A stretch of 41,835 nucleotides of DNA from Humidesulfovibrio sp. GTDB lineage: Bacteria; Desulfobacterota; Desulfovibrionia; Desulfovibrionales; Desulfovibrionaceae. The notes beneath the pieces are model-generated. The model had not been told where the DNA came from. It did not search any database and worked only from the letters and a program-made list of their open reading frames with translations. Each line of letters starts with the position of its first letter. The first letter of the stretch is position 1. Of this stretch, positions 26,568 through 34,555 are shown piece after piece. The stretch is from assembly GCF_030689645.1 (NCBI RefSeq), contig NZ_JAUYFU010000018.1, forward strand, positions 1-41,835. The letters run 5' to 3'. A program made the position numbers and the translations under genes.

Positions 26568-28001
26568 TTGGACAAGACTTTTCACATCATCACCTTCGGC
26601 TGCCAGATGAACGTGGGCGACTCGGACTGGCTTGCCCGCGCCTTGACCGCCCGCGGTTGGCGGCAAGCGCCCGAAGAAGGCGCCTCGCTTTTTGTGGTCA
26701 ACACCTGCAGCGTGCGCGACAAGCCCGAGCAGAAGGTCTACAGCGAGCTGGGGCGGCTGGCCGTCCACCTGCGCGCAAGACCCGGCATCATCGCTGCCGT
26801 GGGCGGTTGCGTGGCCCAGCAGATCGGCCGCGGCTTCTTTGACCGCTTTCCTTTTGTCCGCCTGGTGTTCGGGTCAGACGGCATCGCAGGCGCGCCTGAC
26901 GCTCTGGACCGGCTGGCCGAAGATCCGACAGAGCGCATCGCCCTGCTGGATTTTCTTTCCGCCTACCCGGAGCGCGAGGACGTGCTCAAGCCCTTGGCCC
27001 ATGCCCCGCTTCCCGCCTTCGACGCGGACGCGGGCGAACCGGACGCGGGACCGGCGCAAGCTTTCGTGAACATCATGCAGGGTTGTGACAATTTCTGCGC
27101 CTACTGCATCGTGCCTTACACCCGGGGCCGCCAGAAATCGCGCCAGCCCGATGCCGTGCTGTCCGAGTGCCGCCAGCGGGTGGAGCAGGGCGCGCGGGAA
27201 ATCACCCTGCTGGGCCAGAACGTCAACAGCTACGGCCTTGACCCCTCGCAAAAAGGGGGTGGCGCGGGCGTCGGCTTCGCGGATTTGCTGCGGCAGGTGG
27301 CGGCCATTCCCGGCCTGTTGCGCCTGCGTTTCACCACCTCGCACCCCAAGGACATCGATCCACAGGTCATTCGCGCCTTCGGTGAGCTGCCGAACCTGTG
27401 CCCGGCCCTGCACCTGCCGCTCCAGGCGGGCAGCGATGCGGTCCTTAAGCGCATGGGCCGCAAGTACGACCGCGAGAAGTATCTCGGCATAGTGGCGGAC
27501 CTGCGCGCCGCGCGGCCAGACCTGTCCCTGACCACGGACCTCATCGTGGGCTTTCCCGGCGAGACCGAGGCGGATTTTCTTGAGACCTTGGACATGATGG
27601 AGCGCGTGCGCTTCGAGTCCAGCTTCTCGTTCCGATACTCCGACCGGCCTGGTGTTGCGGCCACGCGCATGACGCCAAAAATAGACGAGGCCGAAGCCCA
27701 GGCGCGCCTGTTGCGCTTGCAGTCTTTACAAAATGGCATTACTAAAGAAACTCTAAAAAGCCTGGAAGGCCGGGAAGCCGTTGTGCTGCTTGAGGCGAGG
27801 AGCCGCAAGCAGGATGAGGGGCTGACCTTCTGGCGCGGCCGCGACGAGGCCGGCCGGGTGGTGAACCTGCGGCTTGATAAGCCGGGCAGCGGCGAAAGTG
27901 GCGTCGCCGGGCGTGAGTTGGCGGGCCTCATGGTGCGCGCGCGCATTTTGGAGGCCAAGAACCACTCCCTGGTGGGAGAAAAGGTGGGCCAGCCTTGGTA
28001 G
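26568..28001 (+). CDS. miaB: tRNA-2-methylthio-N6-isopentenyladenosine-37 methylthiotransferase MiaB
   Basis: MiaB is a radical-SAM enzyme that adds a methylthio group to i6A37 of tRNAs reading U-starting codons. The 477 residues hold the N-terminal UPF0004 domain with the auxiliary-cluster cysteines C12 (FGCQMN), C47 (NTCSVRD) and C81 (GGCVAQ). The radical-SAM motif C173, C177, C180 (CDNFCAYC) with IVPYTRGRQKSR follows, and a C-terminal TRAM domain closes the protein. The frame is open 111 codons further upstream, but that part lacks family similarity. TTG 26568 has GGAG 6 nt upstream and gives the expected N-terminus. Confidence 0.94.
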   Translation: MDKTFHIITFGCQMNVGDSDWLARALTARGWRQAPEEGASLFVVNTCSVRDKPEQKVYSELGRLAVHLRARPGIIAAVGGCVAQQIGRGFFDRFPFVRLVFGSDGIAGAPDALDRLAEDPTERIALLDFLSAYPEREDVLKPLAHAPLPAFDADAGEPDAGPAQAFVNIMQGCDNFCAYCIVPYTRGRQKSRQPDAVLSECRQRVEQGAREITLLGQNVNSYGLDPSQKGGGAGVGFADLLRQVAAIPGLLRLRFTTSHPKDIDPQVIRAFGELPNLCPALHLPLQAGSDAVLKRMGRKYDREKYLGIVADLRAARPDLSLTTDLIVGFPGETEADFLETLDMMERVRFESSFSFRYSDRPGVAATRMTPKIDEAEAQARLLRLQSLQNGITKETLKSLEGREAVVLLEARSRKQDEGLTFWRGRDEAGRVVNLRLDKPGSGESGVAGRELAGLMVRARILEAKNHSLVGEKVGQPW

Positions 28002-28501
28002 AAATGAAGATTTTCGGTCTCGCAGTGGACGAGAAGGCCCAGTCGCCGGTGCTTATCCTCAAGGACGAGTCCCGCGATCTGGCCTTGCCCATTTGGGTTG
28101 GGCCTGTAGAGGCCATGGCCATTTCCCTGGCCATAAACGCCGTGGAGACGCCCCGGCCCATGACGCACGACCTCATCGGCAGCGTGGTGGCGGCTCTTTC
28201 CGGCAGCCTCACGGCTGTGGAGGTTGTGTCCCTGCGCGAGGGCACCTTCTACGCTGAGTTGGTCTTGCGCACGCAGGCGGATGGCAAGGAGGAGACCCTC
28301 CGGGTGGATTGCCGCCCCTCCGACGCCATCGCCCTGGCTGCGCGGCTTAATGTGCCGATCCTTGTGGCCGAGAGCGTTCTGGCCGAGGCTGGCACGCGCA
28401 CCCTGGAGAGCGCCAAGGCTGAGTTTTCCGGGTCTGATCGCGACAAGTGGACGGACGAGCTGGAGAATTTTTCCCCAGACGAGCTCAAGTACAAAATGTG
28501 A
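27995..28501 (+). CDS. Bifunctional nuclease domain (DUF151) protein
   Basis: The 168 residues carry the bifunctional-nuclease (BFN, DNase/RNase) domain: MVEMKIFGLAVDE at the start, LPIWVGPVEAMAISLAINAV, then RPSDAIALAARLNVPILVAE near the C-terminus. A Thermotoga relative has been structurally studied, and plant homologues were reported as nucleases; the in vivo bacterial role is unclear. TTG 27995 gives the conserved MVEM opening and follows AAGGTGG. ATG 28004 is an alternative. It overlaps miaB by 7 nt, so the pair is probably co-translated. Confidence 0.85.
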   Translation: MVEMKIFGLAVDEKAQSPVLILKDESRDLALPIWVGPVEAMAISLAINAVETPRPMTHDLIGSVVAALSGSLTAVEVVSLREGTFYAELVLRTQADGKEETLRVDCRPSDAIALAARLNVPILVAESVLAEAGTRTLESAKAEFSGSDRDKWTDELENFSPDELKYKM

Positions 28502-28507
28502 GGGCTC

Positions 28508-29164
28508 ATGATCGACCTGCACACCCATACGACCTTCAGTGACGGCGAACTGATCCCTGCGGAGCTCATCCGCCGCGCCAAGGTGGCAGGGTACCGCGCC
28601 ATCGCCATCACCGACCACGCCGACGCCAGCAACATCTCCTTTATTGTAAGCAACGTGCGCCGCCTCACGGATTCCTACGCGCACTATTTCGACATGGAGG
28701 TGCTGGCCGGGGTGGAGTTGACCCACGTGCCGCCCGCCCTCATGGCCGACTTCGTCAAGATGGCGCGCGACGCCGGGGCGCAGATCGTGGTGTGCCACGG
28801 CGAAACCGTGGTGGAGCCGGTGGCCCAGGGAACCAACCTTGCGGCCATTGAGGCCCGCGTCGATGTGCTGGCCCATCCGGGGCTCATCACCGAGGTGGAG
28901 GTGAAGCTCGCCGCCGAATACGGCGTGGCCCTCGAAATCACCACCCGGCGCGGCCACAGCTATTGCAATGGCCATGTGGCGACTCTGGCGAAGCGTTGCG
29001 GCGCCAAGCTCGTCATCGACAACGACGCCCACGCCCCCGGCGACCTGATCTCCCGTGATCTGCGTCAGAAGGTGGGCCTTGGGGCGGGACTTACTTCCGA
29101 GGACATCGCCCAGGCCGCGAACAACGCCTGGGCCATTGTGGAGCGCTGCCGAGGCAGACGCTAG
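28508..29164 (+). CDS. PHP domain phosphoesterase (histidinol-phosphatase-like)
   Basis: The 218 residues form a single PHP domain. Metal ligands are visible in HTHTTFSDGEL (start), AITDHAD, GVELTHV, VVCHGET, VLAHPG and NDAHAPGD. PHP enzymes hydrolyse phosphate esters, for example histidinol phosphate or 3',5'-nucleoside bisphosphates. Which substrate applies here is not visible, and no his genes are nearby. It starts 6 nt after the BFN gene. A hairpin followed by a T-rich run lies between it and tolQ. Confidence 0.85.
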   Translation: MIDLHTHTTFSDGELIPAELIRRAKVAGYRAIAITDHADASNISFIVSNVRRLTDSYAHYFDMEVLAGVELTHVPPALMADFVKMARDAGAQIVVCHGETVVEPVAQGTNLAAIEARVDVLAHPGLITEVEVKLAAEYGVALEITTRRGHSYCNGHVATLAKRCGAKLVIDNDAHAPGDLISRDLRQKVGLGAGLTSEDIAQAANNAWAIVERCRGRR

Positions 29165-29242
29165 TCATCGCACCCAAGCCCTGGCCACCTGCGGCCAGGC
29201 GGCACTGCGCAGGCCAGCCCGAAGGGGCGGCGGCGCACAGTT

Positions 29243-29270
29243 GGCGGCTTTATTCTCGCCGCCTTGTTTT
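29243..29270 (+). terminator. Terminator-like hairpin directly upstream of the tolQ ribosome site
   Basis: GGCGGC (29243-29248), 9-nt loop, GCCGCC (29258-29263), then TTGTTTT (29264-29270). The tolQ AGGAGG begins at the next base. It may end the miaB-BFN-PHP transcript or modulate entry into tol-pal. Confidence 0.5.
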
Positions 29271-29285
29271 AGGAGGACAACGCGC

Positions 29286-29990
29286 ATGATTCCTGACAGC
29301 GGGTTTTGGGGCTTGATGCTGGGGGCCACCCTGGGCGTGCAGGTCGTTCTGGTGTTCTTGGCCGGCATGTCCTTGTGGAGCTGGACCATCATTTTCCACA
29401 AGATTTTCTTGTACAACCGCATCAAGGGCCAGGTAGGTCGAGGCTATGCGTTGTTCAACGACGCCGCCGACCTCTCCGAGGGCCTTTCGGCCATCAGCCG
29501 GGAAGAGGGCTCGCCCCTGTCCAGGGTGGGACTGCTGGCCGTGGGCGAGTTTCGGAAGCTGGAAAAGGCCGACATTGAGCGCGACCGCAAGCGCATGCTT
29601 GTGAAGGACACCCTTCGGCGCGTGCTGCGCCAGGGCGTTAGCGAGGAGATGAAGCACCTGTCGAGTTCGCTCTCCTTCCTGGCCACCTGCGCCAACGCAG
29701 CCCCGTTCATCGGCCTGTTCGGCACGGTGTGGGGCATCATGCACGCCTTCCACTCCATCGGACAATCGCAGAGCGCGGCCTTGGCCGTCGTGGCCCCCGG
29801 CATATCCGAGGCGCTGGTCACCACAGCCATCGGCCTGGTGGTCGCCATCCCGGCCACCATCGCCTACAACTACCTGCTGTCCATGCTGGGCGATGTGGAG
29901 ACCGAGATGGTCAACTTCGCCGGAGCGTTCCTGAACCGTGTTGAGCGCGAGGTCTCCTGGGCCTCCGGCGCCGGCTCCCGGAACCAGTAG
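29286..29990 (+). CDS. tolQ: Tol-Pal system proton channel subunit TolQ
   Basis: TolQ with TolR uses the proton motive force to energise TolA during envelope constriction. The 234 residues have the three-helix MotA/TolQ/ExbB layout: helix 1 about 8-36, and helices 2 and 3 about 130-155 and 170-200. The signature is FLATCANAAPFIGLFGTVWG, then ISEALVTTAIGLVVAIPATI. ATG 29286 has AGGAGG 9 nt upstream; the frame is open further upstream without family similarity. TolQ rather than ExbB is chosen from the tolR-tolA-tolB-pal context. Confidence 0.94.
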   Translation: MIPDSGFWGLMLGATLGVQVVLVFLAGMSLWSWTIIFHKIFLYNRIKGQVGRGYALFNDAADLSEGLSAISREEGSPLSRVGLLAVGEFRKLEKADIERDRKRMLVKDTLRRVLRQGVSEEMKHLSSSLSFLATCANAAPFIGLFGTVWGIMHAFHSIGQSQSAALAVVAPGISEALVTTAIGLVVAIPATIAYNYLLSMLGDVETEMVNFAGAFLNRVEREVSWASGAGSRNQ

Positions 29991-30002
29991 GAGGGGCGAG
30001 GC

Positions 30003-30473
30003 ATGGGCATGTCCTTGCAGAGAGGGGGCCGAGGCTACATGGCCGAGATCAACGTGACACCCTTTGTGGACGTCATGTTGGTGCTGCTCATTATTTTCAT
30101 GGTCACCGCGCCAATGCTGACGCAGGGCGTGGATGTGGACCTGCCGAAGACCCGCAGCGTGCGCACCCTGCCGGCTGGCACCGACCATCTGGTGCTCTCG
30201 GTGCAGAAGGACGGCGGCATCTTCCTCGACGAGTACAGCGTGCCCTTCGACGACTTGCAGCAGCACCTTCAGAATCTGGTGGTGTCGCAGAAGAAGCAGC
30301 TGTACCTCCGCGCCGACAAGGAAGTGCCCTACGGCATTGTGGTCAAGGTCATGGGAGAGATCAAGAGCGTGGGCATTGAGAAGCTGGGAATCGTCGCCGA
30401 GTCGAGCGAATCCAAGGTTCCTGGCGGCCAGGCTGGCGAGTCTGATCCGGCAAAGACCAAGAAGCCCAACTAG
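30003..30473 (+). CDS. tolR: Tol-Pal system protein TolR (ExbD/TolR family)
   Basis: TolR is the second stator subunit. The 156 residues have a short cytoplasmic N-terminus, and [19 protein letters not shown] begins its single transmembrane helix (about 20-38) with the conserved Asp of the proton path. A periplasmic ExbD domain covers about 45-140. The C-terminus ends in a Lys/Ser-rich tail. ATG 30003 follows AGGAGGGGCGAGGC; ATG 30009 is also possible. It sits 12 nt after tolQ. Confidence 0.94.
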   Translation: MGMSLQRGGRGYMAEINVTPFVDVMLVLLIIFMVTAPMLTQGVDVDLPKTRSVRTLPAGTDHLVLSVQKDGGIFLDEYSVPFDDLQQHLQNLVVSQKKQLYLRADKEVPYGIVVKVMGEIKSVGIEKLGIVAESSESKVPGGQAGESDPAKTKKPN

Positions 30474-30497
30474 GCTCCGGGGTTCAAGGGGTTTTTC

Positions 30498-31421
30498 GTG
30501 CAGGATTCACGGCGGACGACGGGATTTTTCCTCTCATTGGCATTGCACGCGCTGCTTGTGGGCATGGCGATGCTGAACCTGAGCGCTGCCCTCAAGGTGG
30601 ACATGGACAAGCCCATGTACACAGTCGATCTCGTTTCGCTGAATCCTTCCGAAGATCCTGCGGCGGGCGAGACCGGCGAGGCAGCCGGAGCGCCCCCGGC
30701 GCAGGCCGAGGGCCAGACTGAGGAGCAGCAGGCCGCCGCTGCGCCCATTCCGCCCCCGCCAGCCAAGGCCGAGAAGGCCAAGCCCGAGCCCAAGGTGAAG
30801 GACGACGCCAAGGCCATCAGTGAGAAGAAGGTTGAGGAGAAGAAGAAGCCCGAGGAGAAGAAGGAAGAAAAGAAGGAAGAAAAGACCCCGCCCAAGCCCG
30901 AAGAGAAGAAGCTCACCCGCGAGGAACTGCTGAAGCAGGCCTTACAGGACGTGAAGCAGGATGTCTCCTCCAAGGCCAAGGACGCCAAGCACAAGACTCC
31001 GGAAGCAAAGCCGGACCCTGTGGCGGGTGAGCTTGCCGCGCTGCGCAAGTCGACTGGTGGAAATATTTTCACCGCAGGGGGCACCGGCCCCGGCGGAGCC
31101 GGAGGCGGCAAGGGCACCGGCGCCGGCGGCACCGGTTCCGGGCTCATGAGCGTGTACGGCGACATAGTGAAGCAGATCATCAAGAAGAACTGGCGCTACC
31201 CGGCCTTTGGCACGGAGAATAACGTGGCCGTCACCCTGGAGATACACATCGATCCCCAGGGCAAGATTTTGAGCTCCAAGGTGATCACGCCTTCCGGCAA
31301 GCCTGATTTCGACGATTCGACCATGCGCGCCGTGGCGGAGACGCAGACTCTGCCGCCGCCGCGTGTCAAAACCCTGGATACGCTGCGCATCACCTTCAAC
31401 CTGCAGGAACTGCGGAAGTAA
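30498..31421 (+). CDS. tolA: TolA/TonB C-terminal domain energy transducer, TolA of the Tol-Pal system
   Basis: TolA links the TolQR motor to TolB-Pal. The 307 residues have an N-terminal transmembrane anchor (about 9-31) and a low-complexity periplasmic region. That region is Pro/Ala/Gln-rich near 50-95 and then strongly Lys/Glu-rich near 95-160, with KKEEKKEEK-like repeats. A Gly/Thr-rich hinge follows near 190-215, then a TonB/TolA C-terminal domain with VTLEIHIDPQGKILSSKVIT. The start is GTG 30498. The Lys/Glu repeat accounts for the AAGAAG-rich DNA around 30830-30910. Confidence 0.88.
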   Translation: MQDSRRTTGFFLSLALHALLVGMAMLNLSAALKVDMDKPMYTVDLVSLNPSEDPAAGETGEAAGAPPAQAEGQTEEQQAAAAPIPPPPAKAEKAKPEPKVKDDAKAISEKKVEEKKKPEEKKEEKKEEKTPPKPEEKKLTREELLKQALQDVKQDVSSKAKDAKHKTPEAKPDPVAGELAALRKSTGGNIFTAGGTGPGGAGGGKGTGAGGTGSGLMSVYGDIVKQIIKKNWRYPAFGTENNVAVTLEIHIDPQGKILSSKVITPSGKPDFDDSTMRAVAETQTLPPPRVKTLDTLRITFNLQELRK

Positions 31422-31444
31422 TTCCTCAAGGGCCTGAACAAAAA

Positions 31445-32749
31445 ATGAAACTCAAGACCTGGATTCTGACCTGCCTGCTGGTTCTTCTCTTCGCCCAGAG
31501 CTCCAAAGCCGGGGAAGTTCTGTCCGTGGATATCTTCGGCCCCGGGCAGAGCAAGGTGAACATCCTTGTGCTGCCAGCGCGTGGCCCCGGGGGGCCCGGC
31601 AGCAGCGCCCTGGCCAAAAGCTTCAGCGAGAACGTGCAGAGCGACATCAGCTACCTGCCGTTTCTGCGCTTGGCCTACATGAACGAGATTCTGGGCGGCG
31701 ATCCGAGCAAGGGGCTGAAGGCCGACGACATCGACTTCAAGCCTTTGCAGCTTGGCCGCATCGACCTGGTGATGACCGTGGGCGGTCAGGGCCAGGAGAT
31801 TGAGGCCCGCGTGTACGAGACCTACACGCGCAAGCTGTTGCTGGGCAAGTCGTACAGCCAGGTGGACGAGTCCGGCGTGCCTCTGGTGGCCGACCGTTTC
31901 GCGGCCCAGCTCATGCGCGTGCTCACCGGAAAGAGCGGCTTCTTCGACTCCACTCTGGCCTTCTCCAAGCGCGTTAATGGCGGCAAGGAGCTGTTCACGG
32001 GCTCTGCGCTGGGCAGGGGCATCACTCAGATCACCAACGACGGCGGTTTCAACGTCAGCCCCTCCTGGTCCAAGGATGGCCGCTATGTGGCCTACACCAA
32101 CATTTCCGACAAGGGCCACCGCCTGGGCATCTGGGATCGCGGCAAGCGCATCTCGCGGCTGCGCAAGTTCGGCGGCAACGTGGCCATCAGCCCCACCTTC
32201 ACCCCGGACGGCAGCATCGCCATCTCCCTGTCCATCAACGGCCACCCGGACATCTACCTGCTGGACGCCGACATGAACCCCGGCAAGCCCCTGGCCCCCA
32301 GCTGGGCCATCAGCGTCTCGCCCAGTTTCGACCTTTCGGGCCGCAAGATGGTGTTCTGCTCCGGCCGACTTGGCGGGCCGCAGATTTTTCTGCTGAACCG
32401 CGATTCCGGCGTGGTGGACCGCATCACCTACGAAGGCAATTACAACACGCGGCCTTCCCTGAGCCCGGACGGACGCTTCGTGGTTTTCGCCCGGCTGACC
32501 GGCGACGGCCACCGCATCTTCCTGCGGGACCTTGTGGCCAACCAGGAGCGGCAGATCTCCTTTGGGCCGGGCAACGACGAGGATCCGAGCTTCGATCCCG
32601 ACGGTTACTTCGTGTCTTTCGCGTCGTCGAGAAACGGCGGCACCAAGATTTTCGTCACCACGCGCTACGGCGACCCGGCCAAGCAGATTCCCACCGGCGC
32701 GGGCGACGCCATGGCTCCGGCCTGGGGCGTGGCTCCGGCCTTGAATTAA
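31445..32749 (+). CDS. tolB: Tol-Pal system beta-propeller protein TolB
   Basis: TolB is a periplasmic protein that binds Pal and is released from it by TolA. The 434 residues begin with a signal peptide (about 1-22, cleaved after SKA). An N-terminal alpha/beta domain (about 25-165) follows. A six-bladed propeller (about 185-430) is marked by repeated blocks such as SPSWSKDGRYVAYTN, SPTFTPDGSIAISLS, RPSLSPDGRFVVFA and DPSFDPDGYFVSFAS. The length is as in E. coli TolB (430). Confidence 0.95.
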   Translation: MKLKTWILTCLLVLLFAQSSKAGEVLSVDIFGPGQSKVNILVLPARGPGGPGSSALAKSFSENVQSDISYLPFLRLAYMNEILGGDPSKGLKADDIDFKPLQLGRIDLVMTVGGQGQEIEARVYETYTRKLLLGKSYSQVDESGVPLVADRFAAQLMRVLTGKSGFFDSTLAFSKRVNGGKELFTGSALGRGITQITNDGGFNVSPSWSKDGRYVAYTNISDKGHRLGIWDRGKRISRLRKFGGNVAISPTFTPDGSIAISLSINGHPDIYLLDADMNPGKPLAPSWAISVSPSFDLSGRKMVFCSGRLGGPQIFLLNRDSGVVDRITYEGNYNTRPSLSPDGRFVVFARLTGDGHRIFLRDLVANQERQISFGPGNDEDPSFDPDGYFVSFASSRNGGTKIFVTTRYGDPAKQIPTGAGDAMAPAWGVAPALN

Positions 32750-32884
32750 TGGTCAAAAGGCTCTTGCATTTCAATCCAAACAGGCGGAAGATACGCCCCT
32801 GGACAAACTGGACGTTTTCTGTTGAATTCTACTGGTAGCATCAAACAACTCGCGCACGCGCGCAATGGAATTGAAGGAGGAACG

Positions 32885-33436
32885 ATGAACGCCAAACGTC
32901 TTTTCGGAAGCATTCTGTTGATGTGCATGCTGGTGGCCCTTGGCGCCGGCTGCGCCAAGAAGACCACGGACTCCATGCCTGCCTCGGCCACCAAGGTCGA
33001 GATCTCGGACAAGGACACTGACTGGCAGAGCAAGCCCGCCCCTGTCACGCGCAGCCTCTCCGAGGATGAAATGCGCGCCGCTCAGCGTGAGCAGGCCCAG
33101 CGTGACCTTGGCAACATGATTTTCTTCGCCTTTGACTCCTTCGAGCTGACCCCGGAAAGCCGCGACGTGCTGAGCGCCAAGGCCGACGCCATGAAGAAGT
33201 ACTCCCTGTTCAACATCGTCATCGAAGGCCATTGCGACGAGCGTGGCACCAGCGAGTACAACCTCGCCCTGGGCGAGCGCCGCGCCAAGGCTTCCCAGCA
33301 GTTCTTGAACCAGCTGGGCATCCCGGACAGCCGCATGACCATCGTCAGCTATGGCAAGGAGCGCCCGCTTGATCCGGGCAAGAGCGAGGCCGCCTTCTCC
33401 AAGAACCGCCGCGACGAGTTCAAGCTCCAGAACTAG
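32885..33436 (+). CDS. pal: Peptidoglycan-associated lipoprotein Pal
   Basis: Pal tethers the outer membrane to peptidoglycan. The 183 residues begin with a lipoprotein signal peptide ending in LGAGC (lipidated C22). A linker (about 23-75) follows, then an OmpA-like domain (about 80-180) with the peptidoglycan-binding block IEGHCDERGTSEYNLALGERRA. ATG 32885 has GGAGG 6 nt upstream; an earlier in-frame ATG at 32822 would disrupt the signal peptide. As a lipoprotein it should depend on the LolCD system encoded upstream in this window. The last gene of tol-pal; no cpoB (ybgF) follows. Confidence 0.95.
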   Translation: MNAKRLFGSILLMCMLVALGAGCAKKTTDSMPASATKVEISDKDTDWQSKPAPVTRSLSEDEMRAAQREQAQRDLGNMIFFAFDSFELTPESRDVLSAKADAMKKYSLFNIVIEGHCDERGTSEYNLALGERRAKASQQFLNQLGIPDSRMTIVSYGKERPLDPGKSEAAFSKNRRDEFKLQN

Positions 33437-33459
33437 ACCTCGCTGCTAAAGCGTTTGCA

Positions 33460-33493
33460 AACCGCCGTTGCCTTCGGGCAGCGGCGGTTTTTT
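33460..33493 (+). terminator. Rho-independent terminator of tol-pal
   Basis: CCGCCGTTGCC (33462-33472), TTCG loop, GGCAGCGGCGG (33477-33487), then six T residues (33488-33493). The stable UUCG-type tetraloop and T run make this a strong terminator. Confidence 0.9.
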
Positions 33494-33569
33494 GCGTCTG
33501 GTGCGCAAATGGTGTGGCGCAGGCGAGGGGCGAGGCTTTGATAGTCGTTTTGGCGGGTGGCATGCGCAA

Positions 33570-33597
33570 TGGCCAGCCTGCGTCTGGCAGACGGCCA
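33570..33597. repeat. Imperfect palindrome in the pal-pgpA intergenic region
   Basis: CGTCTG (33581-33586), one base, CAGACG (33588-33593), with outer arms TGGCC and GGCCA. It lies after the pgpA stop on the minus strand and lacks a T run, so its role as a terminator is uncertain. Confidence 0.35.
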
Positions 33598-33624
33598 AGC
33601 GCAAGCAAAAGAGGTTGGGGAAAC

Positions 33625-34116
33625 TCAGACGAACAGTCGGATGAGGGCGTAGCTGGCGGCGGCGAACACCCCTGCCAGCAGGTCGTCGAGCATGACGCCG
33701 AGGCCGCCGGGCACTCTGCGCTCAACGACGCGGATTGGCCAGGGCTTCAGGATGTCGAACAGGCGGAACAGGGCGAAGAGCGCCAGAAGCTCCAGGGGCA
33801 TGGTTTGGGTCCAGCCCGCAAGATGAAAGGGCAGAAACGCCGTCCACTGGCCCAGCAGTTCGTCAACCACGATGCAGCCGGGGTCCTTGCGGTCAAGAAC
33901 CTTCTCCGCGCGCGCGGCGGCCCAGGCTCCCGCTCCAAGCACGGCGCACAGCGCGGCGAGTCGCGCAGGCATGGGCAAGGGGATGAAGCACCAGGGCGCA
34001 GCGGCCAGCGCCGCTGCCGAGCCCCAGGTGCCGGGCGCCTTGGGCAGGCGGCCCACCGGGCCAAGGGTGGCGATGAACACGGCGATGCTGTCGGTTATGG
34101 TCGGATGGTGCTTCAC
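33625..34116 (-). CDS. pgpA: Phosphatidylglycerophosphatase A
   Basis: PgpA dephosphorylates phosphatidylglycerol phosphate to phosphatidylglycerol in the inner membrane. The 163 residues contain about four membrane segments and the family motifs GRLPKAPGTWGS, CIVVDELLGQW, LFRLFDILKPWPI and GVMLDDLLAG, which carry the acidic residues of the metal site. The start is GTG 34116, overlapping the response-regulator stop (GTGA). It is the last gene of the gmhA-regulator-pgpA unit. Confidence 0.93.
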   Translation of the reverse strand: MKHHPTITDSIAVFIATLGPVGRLPKAPGTWGSAAALAAAPWCFIPLPMPARLAALCAVLGAGAWAAARAEKVLDRKDPGCIVVDELLGQWTAFLPFHLAGWTQTMPLELLALFALFRLFDILKPWPIRVVERRVPGGLGVMLDDLLAGVFAAASYALIRLFV

Positions 34117-34550
34117 GGCGTGGTCAGCCTCTGCTGCGCCCGCTCCTGGTGGGGTATGATGCCCAGTTTCGAGAGTTCGTCGATGAGCTGCCCTGCACGG
34201 AAGGGCTTGGTCAGATACGAGGCGGCCTGTCCGTGGATGAAGGCGCGCGCGGCTGTCTGGTCGTCATCGAGCACCGTGGTGATGATGACGTGGGCGCGCG
34301 CGGCCTGCGGCACGTCGAAGTCGTCCTCGGCGGCGCGCAGCATCTCCAGGGTCTTGAGCCCGTCGATGCCCGGCAGCATGATGTCCAGAAAGACGACGCC
34401 GAAGGGGTTTTCGGCGGTGAGGCCGCGCCTGTGTTCGTGCAGACCTGCCTCGCCGGTGCCCACGGCCGTGCAGTGGCCGTGCGGCTTCAGGGCCAGGAGA
34501 AGGAACTCCCGGTTCACCTGTTCGTCCTCGATGATGAGAACCCTGAGCAC
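34113..34550 (-). CDS. Receiver-only response regulator
   Basis: The 146 residues are a single REC domain with no output domain. The acidic pocket is E8/D9 (LIIEDE), the phospho-acceptor D56 lies in VVFLDIMLPGIDG, the switch Thr is near 91, and K115 lies in YLTKPF. All phosphorylation residues are present. GTG 34550 is chosen because it sits at the usual first residue (LRVLIIEDE) and has AGGGG upstream. It lies 5 nt after gmhA and overlaps pgpA by 4 nt. No histidine kinase is adjacent, so the partner is unknown. It could work by protein contact, like CheY. Confidence 0.88.
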   Translation of the reverse strand: MLRVLIIEDEQVNREFLLLALKPHGHCTAVGTGEAGLHEHRRGLTAENPFGVVFLDIMLPGIDGLKTLEMLRAAEDDFDVPQAARAHVIITTVLDDDQTAARAFIHGQAASYLTKPFRAGQLIDELSKLGIIPHQERAQQRLTTP

Positions 34551-34555
34551 CGGCG

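Noticed and set aside
30780-30920. Repeat array or CRISPR-like pattern in AAGAAG-rich DNA
   Set aside because: It is the Lys/Glu-rich stalk of TolA; the repeats are codon-sized with no spacers.
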